Assembly: GCF_017562075.2 (NCBI RefSeq)
Contig: NC_054081.1
Location: 22,979,793 to 23,043,792, forward strand
Direction of reading: 5' to 3'
DNA from: Anopheles merus
Lineage: Eukaryota > Arthropoda > Insecta > Diptera > Culicidae
Length of the DNA: 64,000 nucleotides
Below, piece after piece: positions 41,748-52,523 of the stretch. The position numbers and the translations under genes are program-made. The stretch's first letter is position 1. Each line of letters begins with the position of its first letter. Under the pieces are notes generated by a model. It had not been told where the DNA came from. It worked only from the letters and a program-made list of their open reading frames with translations, and ran no database searches.

Positions 41748-44700
41748 ACAATGCGAGGGTTGGTGAGGTACCTCTCGCTCTAATTTCTCTAGTCTAGTCT
41801 AGTTGCCTCGCTTCCTCCTACAGCAATTCTGTCGAGCTGAGCTTTCACGTCCCTCACCACTGATCTCCTTCCTACCCCTCGCCTAAGATCGTCTGACGTC
41901 TCGCCTGACACCTTTCGTTGTGTTGGTGCTCTGCGGCTGCTGTTACTGTAGATGTAAAGTTGTGTTGTGTAAAAAAACGTAAACAGTGTTGTTGGCTGAT
42001 CAAGTGTGGTAAGTTTTTTAATAATTAAGTTCTTAATTTTACGTAAGTAAGTGCCATTTTAGCAAAAGAAAGTGGTAGAAGTCCTCCCCAATGCGTGCTG
42101 GCTCCGTCGGAAGCGGTACGCGCATGTACCGGCATAGAAAAGTGGTGTGGTGGACAACACAGCACAAGACAGTGGGTAAGTGTTATCCAGCGATTATAGT
42201 GATAAAGATTATTTTAATAGACTATGGCCTCTTTTAACTTGCAAATGTAATGCAGAAATGATATGGGCCTGCCGCAGGTGTTTGCGACTGTGCGTTGTGT
42301 ATGATTCGGTAAGTTGTAAGTGGGCCACGAAAGAAGAAGAAGATTGTTTGGCGAAGCTACCGACTAGGATGCTAATCATGGTGTTTTTTCCTTTTTTTGC
42401 AGCCAATTTTCCTCTATCCTGGAACGTGGGCTTACGATGAACCATTAAAGAACATCCTCCGGGAGCTGTACGGCGACGAATCGGGCTCTACCAGCACAGC
42501 ACGCTAGAGACCCATCCGGCACCGGGTGCCCCGATTGCGCCGTCAGACGGTGTCGAGCGCGCTCGTTCACAACGTTCGGGGCAGGAATTCAACCCTTCGG
42601 ATCTGCATTATCCGCTGCCCCACAATAGCTGCAGCAGCAACAGGACCGAACCGACCGCACTACTGATTGCGGTCAAATTTCCTGGCAGGAGAAAAAAAAA
42701 CCCCACGAGTGAGTTCCTTCTAGATGCACTATCGCTACATCTAGATCTGTTGTTTTATCTTCCCTCTAAAGCAAATGTTTTATATTCCCTCAGGTGTATC
42801 GATTTCATCGACGGCCGCTCGCTGGCAGCACCAACATGCCACCGAATAACCCCGGAAAGGCGACAAACACTCATCTCCAGCGGCAAATTGGTAACATTAA
42901 CCCACTTTCGCACATCTATACGACGTCACGTTAATAGTGTTATTGTGTAAATTGTAAAAAAAATACGTTAATGAGTTAAAATTAATCTTAAGTGCGCTTT
43001 AAGGCATACATCGATATGCCTAATTTTAGGTTAAGTGTTTTGAAATGCGCGTGTGTGCGAAGGGTCGAAATGAGCGCTAAGCAAACTAAGCGGCCGCGTA
43101 GGGCCCCGTCGTCTTGAGGGGCCCCAAAAAAGGAACCCATCCCCCGCTCGCAAGTTAAATTGATACTCAATCCTTCTCTAGTTTAGAATATTTCCCTGCT
43201 AGACGCTTAAACCAAACTTACATTTATGCGACTGCTTAGGGCATCCACTCGTATGTGCGGTTTTTACATAACATTTAAGATAAATAAATCTAGTTTATAT
43301 TCTCATAAATCACTACGCATTTTTAAAGGGGGAATAAGCATGATGACATATATTTAGTTTGTTAGAAGGTTCGTATGCACGTTCACTAGTTGATTTTGTC
43401 TGGATTTTTGCGGACTGCGTTTCGATTTCGTATGTCGTTTTGCCTCGTCTTGTGTTTTACAAACCCCAATAGCAAGGATGCTGCTAGTTTATCATTGGAT
43501 TAACGTGGTGGATCTGGTAGCTTGTAGCGCACCATACTCGCCTGTCCGCGATGGGTAGACCATGTCCTACTCCTGGTACTGAACGATCCAGCCCATAGTC
43601 GTTCTCAAAGATAGACAAAAGGAAGCTGTTCATGGTGTGTCAAATAATGTGTAGTAGATGGTACAAGATAGGTACCAGCGGATGTTTCTAACGTTTCTAA
43701 CGTTGTATTATCAGTTGGTTACACGTTCAAACTGATGTGCAAAGATCACGGCCCGATGAGGGCTCACCGTTGAAAGAGGCGCTGTCAGCGTGTGATGTCC
43801 TCAGTGAGGATGTTGACACGGAACCGAGAGTGGCCGTTGTCTCCCTCCTCCTCCTCCCCCCTTCTCACCTTCCCCCCTCCCTTCGGAAATGCGTGTGTTT
43901 TTGTATGTGGCTTTCTTCTTCTTCTTCCTTATGTAGGTGGCTATATAATCATGTTTTAAAAGAAATAAACCAAAGAGCTGTTGAACGACGTTTATGTGTT
44001 CTTTTGTCGCACATTTTGTATACATTTTATTGTGCGGACAGGGAAGGAAAGGTATCTGGATGCATTTCAGATTTAAGGGTTGTAAATAAAGGATAAACAA
44101 AGGATGATAATATCATGCCCGTAAGGACTGGCCAACCGGGTGTGTGGTACTAAAAAAGACGCTAAAGCTTGCATTGACTAGCATGACCAGGTAGATGGGT
44201 ACGACAAATAGAAGAAGAAAAAAAGGATAATGAAAAGAAGCAGTTAGTAGAAGCTTCGGATGAGAACTTTGCTGCTAAAGAAGAGGGAAATGTCGTTGCA
44301 TGTGGATGGAATGATGAGGTTATGGGTGGTTCGGGTGATGAATGGTTGGGAGCGGAGATAAAAGAATTAGCGAAGCCAGTTTACCTCTTTCTATGCGTTG
44401 TATGAGGAATCAATTAAAATAGTCAAATTGTATTGAATTGTGGGTCAATTTTCGGGAAAATAAGGAAAGAAAAAAATGCAACATTTTTTAACACATGAAT
44501 ACATTATCTCATATGGCCGTTAAAACCAGCTTACATCGGGTCGAGATCAACATTGGAGTATCACATGTGATAAAAAATCAAATTTCCGGTACGCAACCAA
44601 TCCTTCATATTCGCTCGTTTGAAATTGGCTTCATAGCCGTTGATCGACATGGCGATCAAATGGCCACATCAGAAACGGCACGGAACGGCAACCACCAGCA

Positions 44701-45170
44701 TGGTACAAATAATGCTTCAACACCAGAATTGATCGGCTCTCGCATCGTCAAGGTCACAGGTAAAACCAAATACACTACATATATAAGAACCAATCGCCAA
44801 TTCAGAGATACAACTACAACTCTACCATATACCAGTATCAGCTGATGATCTATCGCACATAAGCGAGCGGCGCGTGCAAATAAGAGGAAGGGGCCTGACG
44901 GAAGAGAGGACAGGGGAAGGCACCGGGAGAGAGAGTGTGTGTGGTCAAAAATTTTGGCCATTTAAATTTTGTCCACCAACACCGTTGCATTTTGGAGCTT
45001 TTTTCTTGCCCGAAAGAGATAGCCATACACTTGACATACAGCTGTCTCGCTCATATGACACTTCCAAGGCTCGCAAGCTCTTTCATGCGAGGGCTCTGGA
45101 GCAGTGAACTTGTATGGCGTGCGAGCCCTCGCGCGCCCTCGCAAATCGCTGTCACTTGCACTGCGGGACA
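41748..45170. mobile_element. 3.4-kb non-autonomous insert in LINE C
   Basis: It splits the LINE C ORF2 between WMSVKQW and YQMIF. A candidate duplication TACCC sits at both edges. The right end is the ~105-bp repeat also found at 40627; both ends carry TGCGAGGG-type sequence, but no long inverted repeat is visible. Inside I see no long coding frame. Several good splice signals occur (GGTAAGT near 42009, GGTAAGTG near 42175, CGGTAAGTTG near 42308, TTTTTTGCAG near 42402), so it may carry captured exons. A GGGCCCC-rich hairpin is near 43101-43126. Confidence 0.55.
45071..45170. repeat. ~105-bp terminal repeat, copy 2
   Basis: GCAAGCTCTTTCATGCGAGGG to CTTGCACTGCGGG; about 90% identical to 40627-40735. 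It makes the right edge of the insert in LINE C. Confidence 0.75.
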
Positions 45171-47053
45171 TTACCCACTGTTTCACCGACATCCATTTTG
45201 GGGTATCCAGCATAATCAATGACGACGTATACCATCCGCATCCTAGAATAGCTCGCATTGCTCTGTTTTGCAGTTTTTGCATTCTTCTCATTTGTCCTGC
45301 ATTAGCCATAAAAAGAATTGACGGACAAAAATCCAGATGTGGAACCATAAGAGACTTCTTAAGCTGTATCGTTGCAAAAACACTTAAGTCTTTTTTTATT
45401 CGACAAATAATCCCGCATTTTTTCGCCATTTTCTTAATGATATTATCAATGTGGCTTTTAAATTTCAGTTCTTCATCTATTGTGACTCCAAGATATTTTA
45501 TTTCTTTAACTCTCTCTATGGCCTCGTCATATTGATATAGTGATCTATATAATATTGATCTGTAAGTCAAAGAGGGTCTTGGTACGAGACCGCACTAACA
45601 TTTTAGTTTTTTTTTGCATTTAATTTAAATTTTTTGTACTTCAACCATTGATCAAGCAAGGCCAGATCCTCATTCAGCTTCGTTGTTGCTTCTTTTACAG
45701 AGCTACAAGAGAGAAAGACCACCGTGCCGTCAGCAAAGAGATTAATATCACAAAATTTTAATACATTTTTCATATCATTTATATACATATTAAACAAAAT
45801 AGGACCAAGCACACTTCCTTGGGGGACTCCCAATGAGTTTTCAAGAGATTCCGATGTTATGGTTTTAAAACGAGTTCTCTGAGTTCTTCCTTCTAAATAT
45901 TTTTTAAACCAATCAAGTTCTTGTCCCACAATACCGAAGTTTTTTGAGGCATTGATTAACAAAGGTCTCGATATTGTTTCAAATGCTCTTTTCAAATCTA
46001 AAAAGACAGCTAATGTTATATGTTTTTTGTTTAAATTGGGTTTCCACTACTCAAGTACAAGGTTCAGAGCTGTTCCACAGGAATGAGATTCTCTATATCC
46101 TGATTGTTCTGAAACTAATAATTTATTTTCCTTTAAGTATTGAACCAGCTGCTCCTTCACCACGAGTTCTAAATTTTTTTCTAGGGTGTTTAGCATATTT
46201 ATTTTATTTTCCTTTAAGTATTGAACCAGTTGCTCCTTCACCACGAGTTCTAAAAATTTTTCTAGGGTGTTTAGCATATTTATCGGTCTGAACTCTTCTG
46301 CAATGATTGTACCATTAATTTTAGGGATGGGAATCACTATTGATTCTTTCCAAGTATTTGGAAATTGTCCCGTAATTAAAGAATCGTTAATAATGTTAAG
46401 TAACGCGTCCCCTGTGACACTGAGACAATCTCGTATCACTTTACCATTTATATCATCAAGTCCAGAAGCTCCTTTCAATTTGAAACAGATTTGGAGTGTT
46501 GAATATCAATCGGCTGAAAGTGAAATCTTTTTCTTGTTTGCTCAATATTTTTAATTTGCTCTGGTTCATTGCATTGAGGAATGCTTTTATGTATGTCCAT
46601 AACAATATTGACAAAGTGTTCATTAAACAACCGGGCAATTTCTGATTCATCTTCGATTATCTTGTCATTAAATTGCACCCTACCTGTTTCATTGGAACCT
46701 GTTTGCAACCAACTTTTTAACAACTTCCACAATTGTTTGCTATCATTTTTCGATTCATTTATTTTTCGCTCAAAATAATTTCTTTTCGTCATTCTGAGCT
46801 CACGTAAGTAACAATTTCTACTGGTTTCATAAAATAACCAGTCTAACTCTGAATTGGTTTTTAAAAATGTGAAGTAGCGTTTGTCCAAGCGCTGCTTTTT
46901 ACATTGTAAATCCGCGGTGTACCAATTTTGATAATTGTTATTATTTACTACAGCAACATCGATGAGTTGAGCTATACTATTTTTTATTACTTGTTCTAGC
47001 CGGTGTGCTTTATCATGCAAACATAAATTTGTGATTGGTAGATTAACATTCAC
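45171..47053 (-). pseudogene. LINE C reverse transcriptase, motif C altered to FADG
   Basis: Readable RT: KGASGLDDINGKVIRDCL, EEFRPINMLNTLEKF, ESHSCGTALNLVLE, LDLKRAFETI (motif A), LGVPQGSVLGPILFNMYIND, then INLFADGTVVFLS, where the second catalytic Asp of FADD is Gly. A 27-residue block (NMLNTLEK...) is repeated in tandem, in frame. Frameshifts lie near 46040, 46478 and 45600. The thumb region follows (IKYLGVTIDEELKFKSHI). The enzyme is inactive. Confidence 0.8.
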
Positions 47054-47093
47054 AGATGAACATATTTTATCTTTACTGTATCTTTTCCAACTT

Positions 47094-47851
47094 TTAAATG
47101 TTTTTTGATGAACATATTTTATCTTTACTGTATCTTTTCCAACTTTTAAATGTTTTTTTTTTATTGTTTAATGAAACGTTGCATTTTTGCAACGTTAGAA
47201 CAATGGTTTCATGGTCTGCTATTTTCAATGTAGGATCAGTCTTCGCTATGAATGAGTTATGATTGCAGTACACATGATCTATTAGCGATTTACTTTGCTG
47301 AGTTATTCGAGTCTCCTCAGTGATAATCTGATTCATGTTCAAAGATTCCATTCTGTCTGCTGTCTCAGTGGTTTAGATTCTGCGGAGTTCAACCAATTGA
47401 TGTTAAAATCTCCTATTAGAATGTTGTCTTGTCCAAGATCAAGAAATTTATCAAACCACCATTCGAGTAAATTAACAAAATGGGCATTGCTAGAACTTGG
47501 TGAATGGTACACTACACTAAATATGAATGATTTCTTACTTAGTGTCACTGAAATTGATAAAAACCAGTTACCATCGCGAGCTTCATTAATTAAAATTTTG
47601 TAAATTATCGACTCTTTTATACATATAGTCACACCTCCAGTATGTCGAGAATTGGATAAGCATGAAATTGCCGTGAATCCACGAATTCCATACTGTTCGA
47701 AAGCTTCAGTTTCCACAATGTGTGTTTCGGTTATAAACACTAACCAAGGTTGAATTGTTTGTACAATATGATTCAACATTATGTGACTAGACGACAATCC
47801 AGCCACATTCATGTATAACATCTGTATGTTCTTACTTTGTTTATTCTGCAA
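47094..47851 (-). pseudogene. LINE C endonuclease
   Basis: An APE-type endonuclease with MLYMNVAGLSSSHIML, VFITETHIVE, SRHTGGVTICIKES, VVYHSPSSSN and ILIGDFNINWLNS. The C-terminal part (47094-47351) has LIDHVYCNHN and KIADHETIVLTL in another frame; a frameshift lies near 47345. This domain nicks the target site for LINE insertion. Confidence 0.75.
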
Positions 47852-47854
47852 TTG

Positions 47855-49201
47855 CTACTTACTCAATTGCTGTTTTCTTGATTTCAACCATTTAAACGTG
47901 GGACATTCTTTACTGAAGGCTGAATGAGCAGTGTTCAGTTTTAATCCTCTTTGCATATTTTGGGTGGAACAGTTAATGCAGCTTTCAGATGACGACTTAC
48001 AATCTGATGTTTTATGTTTACCACTACATTTGGAACAAGTTTCTTCATTATCACATGTTGTGCTTTTATGACCAAATTGTCCGCACTTAAAACATCTCAT
48101 AATATGAAAAGATTCATGTACGTAGACTCTATCAAATCCAATATTAATCTTTTTTTTCTCTGTCTAAGTAAATTGCTGTGTCGTGATCCACCTCAATTAT
48201 GACATTATACTTTTTGTATTTATAGTCAGCTTTTTCAAATTTTCCCAAAATTTTTATGTACGCTGCTGAAAATTTTGCGTTTTGATGAGATCTACCATTT
48301 CGTCTTCTTTGTAATTTTCCGACAAACCGATAATACGGAACTTTCTAGTTGGCTAGGAAGTTAAATACTGCTCACCCAAAGATGTCTGTATTTCCTTTCT
48401 TATATGGTCAATCCCTTCTTGTGAAGCTCATTCAACAATAATTTGACCAGGCTTACCATTACGGAAATTTGTTATTTTATGTATTCTTGGATCCAAATTC
48501 GCTCTCATGTCGCTTCTAGTTTTGTCACAAGTTTGATCTATCTTTGGTATAATTATTAAAGTACCTGTATTGTTTTTTACTTGATTATCTATTTTTAAGA
48601 CATTGGTTGGAAGTTTGGTATTTCTAGGAATTTCCATCCTTCCACTATTTGTCCTTTTTCTTTTACGAGTTAGAGTTGTCCATTCTGTTGTACCTATTGA
48701 ATCAGTGTGTTCTGTGTCCTGCAAAATAAGGGAAGTTGCATCAGATTTTTCTACCAAGTTTTTTTGTGGCATATTGCATGCAACTTTTGCATCTAATTTT
48801 TTCTCAATGCTAGAGATGCCGGTGTTAACCGCATCACTAACACTACTGGCCAATTTAATTTCAATAGCATTTATCGAAGTTTTCTGCATATTGGTAATAC
48901 CAATGCTAACAACTTCACACACACTCTTTTTAATTTTCTCCTCGATAGCAACAATTGACAATTTAATATTTTCTAAAATCGCTTTGATTTCTAGCATTTC
49001 GTCGGATTTTGATGCACCTGAGCCTTCTTGTTCCAAGCAATCATCGCACCAATACTTCACGTTCATTATGTCGTTAATCATCTTAGCCGCTGGCTTAGTA
49101 AGCCTTGTGCAAGCTCGATGAAATTGACCATGGCATATACCCATACAAGTAACCGGGTCGTCACTAATCAACACCGGTCTTATACTTTTCTTGCAACTCA
49201 T
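47855..49201 (-). pseudogene. LINE C ORF1 with PHD-like finger and CCHC knuckles
   Basis: The N-terminal frame (48428-49201) starts MSCKKSIRPVLISDDPVTCM and has CHGQFHRAC and YWCDDC, a PHD-like finger, then a coiled-coil-like stretch repeated in form (TNMQKTSINAIEIKLASSVS, TGISSIEKKL). The middle 48200-48430 has stops. The C-terminal frame (47855-48100) has CFKCGQFGHKSTTC and CSKCSGKHKTSDC knuckles. ORF1 would bind RNA. Confidence 0.7.
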
Positions 49202-49696
49202 GACGAGTGTTTACAAACACTCATCAGCACACCGAGTGTATTAGTAATGATCGATCCCCGTTTTGCTTACAAACTAATACTAATACACGTTATATGCTAT
49301 TTCAGGAGATCCTCCTTCGTTCGTACAGTTCACTAACACATTGGAACTGTTTACAGGTACTGAAACAACACAAAATAAATTAATTAAAATGAAGAGTATT
49401 TTAATCGTCTCTCGATACAACTTCACTACATATCAAAGTCCTGTTATTCAGTTGTCATGTGTAACAAAAATTTCCACAATATTTACACCCTTTCACCACT
49501 TTAAACACTTCGTCGAGCTGCCCGTCCCTGGCTCCGCCTCATTCCCCTCGCCTGAGCGCGCTGTGACAGCTATCGATGTGTTGGTGTGTCATACTGCCAA
49601 TGGCTGTCCGCTGTCGTCCGTGCTCTTTCCCTCCATAGCGCTATCTCTTTCTCGCGTGTTGTCAATGCAAAGCGTGGAGAAAGGAACCGTTGAGAA
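49202..49696. other. LINE C leader and unassigned DNA
   Basis: No gene. The first part is presumably the LINE C 5' UTR. Nothing recognised to 49696. Confidence 0.35.
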
Positions 49697-50235
49697 ATTT
49701 CATTTCATTTCATTTCATTTATTTAATACAATATCTGTCATCAAGGCTAAATATAATAGACTTAAAACTAATTAAATACTAACAAAAAAAACAAAATAAT
49801 TCATGAAAAACTAAGCCTAACTAACCTAGTCTTGACCTAGCAAAAAGAAAAGAAAAAACAAGGGTAGAGCGTAGAGACCATCATAAACTATCATAAACAA
49901 AAAAAAGAGAGTAATAGAAAACTAAAGAGAATAATTAAAGGGAATTAGAAGAAAAAAAAACGGTTACGGAAAGAGTTAAGAGATGAGTCAAAATCAAAGA
50001 GATAGTAAAAGTGGTTAAACAACCTGAAACAGGACAGAAGAGGGTCATTGAAAGTATAAAGAGTATGACGTGTTTCAATTGACAGAGGATCACGTGGACG
50101 AAGAGAACGAGAGGGAACATACAGCGAGATGGACGAGAGTAAATCAGGAGCATCAGTAGCAGAAAGTAATAAGCCACCAATAAAACAAGCCTGAAACACT
50201 TGGCGGCGGAAGCTTAAAGAGTGAAGATTAAGAAT
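49697..50235 (-). mobile_element. 5'-truncated CR1-like LINE 3' fragment
   Basis: The minus strand encodes the end of an ORF2 (LSFRRQVFQACFIGGLLLS, SISLYVPSRSLRPRD, FDFDSSLNSFRNRF). This lines up with the end of LINE A/B (FIAGLLNGSIDSSPLLHRV, IYAPSRTLRSRETL, FDFDISTQCFKERL). It ends in (AAATG)n at 49697-49721. The 5' limit near 50235 is approximate. Confidence 0.75.
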
Positions 50236-50309
50236 GAAAACAAACGCCAACAGAACTTGCACCAGTGCACGTCTATCCTTCGCAAAGTGTTTGTAGTAAA
50301 AACGTGAAA

Positions 50310-52120
50310 ATGGAACGTATTCCAGACAAAAAGAGTGGCTTGGTGTACCATGCAGCTGAACGGGCGAGTAAGCGGCGTTTTGAGGAGGTGGAGAGGGAAT
50401 TCCTTCGTGCCCTGCAACCGGAGCTGCCGGCTGTGGGTGAGTACTTGGTGAACGGTTACGAGTGAGGTGAATGTAACGAGCAGTGTTGTAAAATGTGCTA
50501 CGTGTCTATATTACAGAAAACCAAGCCGATGATGTTGAGCCATCGTACATGGAGCCCGGTCCGAGCTGATTTATAGACGATGCTGCTCCGCTTAGCGACA
50601 GTGAGGAGGACAGCATGGCCGACGCAAGCAGCGGGGCAGAAAGTGACGACGTCGAAGACATCCAGGTCGAGGTGTAAAACGCCGGACCAACCGTACGAAG
50701 ACCTTTCGTGCGAGGAAGGTTTGCGGCTTTGGGCCCTGTAAACTGGGCAAACTCATCGTAGTTTGAACCTTTTGCTGGGCCATTTGCGGCAGCATTTTCC
50801 CAACGCCAGATTGCCCAAGGACGCTCGGACGTTAATGAACACGCCCGCGTCCAGAGCACCGGAGACAGCCATTACGCCTATCGCAGGAGGGACGCTGTGG
50901 TACCAGGGTGTGGGGAAATGCCTTCTTTCATACTTTCGATAAGAATATTAAACTTACCGTGTATTTGGTAAAGTGCTAATCCCATTTTTTATTTTTTTAT
51001 TTTTTATCGTTCCAGTGATGTTCAGCCAACCCAGGAGGGGTTTGAGTTGAATTTTTTTGTGGACGGCCTGCCGCTGTACAAAAGCAGCCGGTCCCATTTC
51101 TGGCCCATCCTGATGCAGGTTCACAACGTGCCAAATACTCCGGTGAGGACGGTTGCGATTTTTTGTGGTGAATCGAAACCGTTAATCCTCGAGGATTTTT
51201 TGGATCAGTTTATGGACGAAATGAACCACCTTTTTATGAACGGCCTGGTAATTGGAACACGCTTTTACTGGGTAGCCCCGCGTGCTATCATAGCAGATGC
51301 TCTAGCACGTGCATTCATAAAAGGTAGGTTGTTGATAAAGTGCCTTCTACATATACAGTGCAATGTGTGTCCACTTAACACGCACAGTGAAATACGGTAC
51401 TATGCATTATTTCTAATTATTTTTCGTTTCATTTTCTTGCAGGTGTTAAAGGGCATAATGCATACAGCGGGTGCCAGAAGTGCACGATCGTAGGGGTGTT
51501 GGACGGGCACCGGATGTACTTCACGTATGATGCGGAACGCCAGCCACGAAACCACAGCGACTTTTGCGATGACAAATATCCGTCACACCAAGTTGATTAA
51601 TTTGTGGATAAACGGCTTCCCTGGCCTGCCGTGTTACTTGCCACGCCGGCAACAACGTCAAGTGTCGGAGCACTTGCGCCGGTTAAAGCTCCCTACAGAT
51701 TATCAACGCAAGCTGCGCGACCTGCGATACGTCCAACTCTGGAAAGCTTCCGAGTATAGGATGTTTCTGCTGGTTGCCGGTTTCGTGGTTCTGGAGGGTA
51801 GACTTGACGATGCAGCGTATCAACACTTCATGTTGTTGACGATGGCTGTAACATTCATGACCACCACCTACCACCGCGCAAAATGGGCACTGGCTGACTC
51901 ATTTCTGCATAGGTTTGTGGCAGCCTATGGAGATTTGTACAGTCCAGTGCTTATGAATAGCAACGTGCATAACCTGTTGCACGTTTACGAGGACGTGCGC
52001 AGGTTTGAGGGTTTAAAAACCATATCGGCCTTTATTTTTGAGGCATTTTTGCACGACCTCAAAAAGTTGGTACATTCCGGGAGGCACAGCCTAGTCCAAG
52101 CGGTCCATCGTTTGCTGTAA
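50310..52120 (+). pseudogene. Transposase-like gene, decayed second copy (copy 2)
   Basis: Exon 1 (50310-50436, MERIPDKKSGLVYHAAERAS) ends in the same phase as copy 1, and exon 2 starts E-N in both (50517). Exon 2 is broken by stops (50568, 50676) but keeps LLGHLRQHFP and GGTLWYQGV. Exon 3 (about 51015-51323) has FFVDGLPLYKSS and IIADALARAFIKG. Exon 4 (from 51444) has the GCQKC pair, then a frameshift near 51590, LWKASEYRMFL and SNVHNLLHVYEDV. The three candidate catalytic residues are all kept. The gene is cut near 52170 by (TG)n and the R1-like LINE. Confidence 0.75.
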
Positions 52121-52174
52121 CTGCAACATATTAATGTTGCCAAGCGCCAGCAAAACCAACGAAAGGTGGACGAG

Positions 52175-52213
52175 CGTGTGTGTGTGTGTGTATGTGTGTG
52201 TGTGTGTGTGTGT
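52175..52213. repeat. (TG)n tract, left flank of the R1-like LINE
   Basis: About 39 bp of TG with a TATG interruption; the LINE poly-A tail (poly-T on plus) starts right after. The tract at 62186-62400 flanks the other end. Confidence 0.9.
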
Positions 52214-52523
52214 TTTTTTGTTTTACAAGGAGGGGGAATCTTCGAAAGACTCCCGTTGTCGCACGGGTGTTGACATAGGATCCTTGGGCCATCTACCCTT
52301 TCCCATGGGTTCACCTTTCGGTATGCTTCTTGGGGAAGGGCTATGTATTAGCATTACATCTCGCTATTGCAACATGGACCACATTCGCGAGACAGAATGA
52401 CAGTCCTGGAGATACTCGTAATACCACACAAAAGCACAGAAAGTACGCATTCACTTGAGTTACAGGCTCACTTCAAATCGTGCATAGATACACTAAACAA
52501 TTTCACAATACGCACAAAACTAT

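Larger units (their letters stand above)
41420..49201 (-). mobile_element. LINE C, minus strand, split by a 3.4-kb insert
   Basis: From right to left: ORF1 with PHD-like and CCHC motifs (49201-47855), endonuclease (47851-47094), RT (47053-45170), then after the insert the C-terminal part (41747-41466). Frameshifts are many, and two in-element tandem duplications are present (46122-46284 and 47055-47158). The clade is uncertain (CR1/L2-like from the PHD-type ORF1). Confidence 0.75.

Noticed and set aside
43101..43126. GGGCCCC hairpin as the end of a hAT-type MITE
   Set aside because: Only one end-like sequence is present; no second end or 8-bp duplication could be found.
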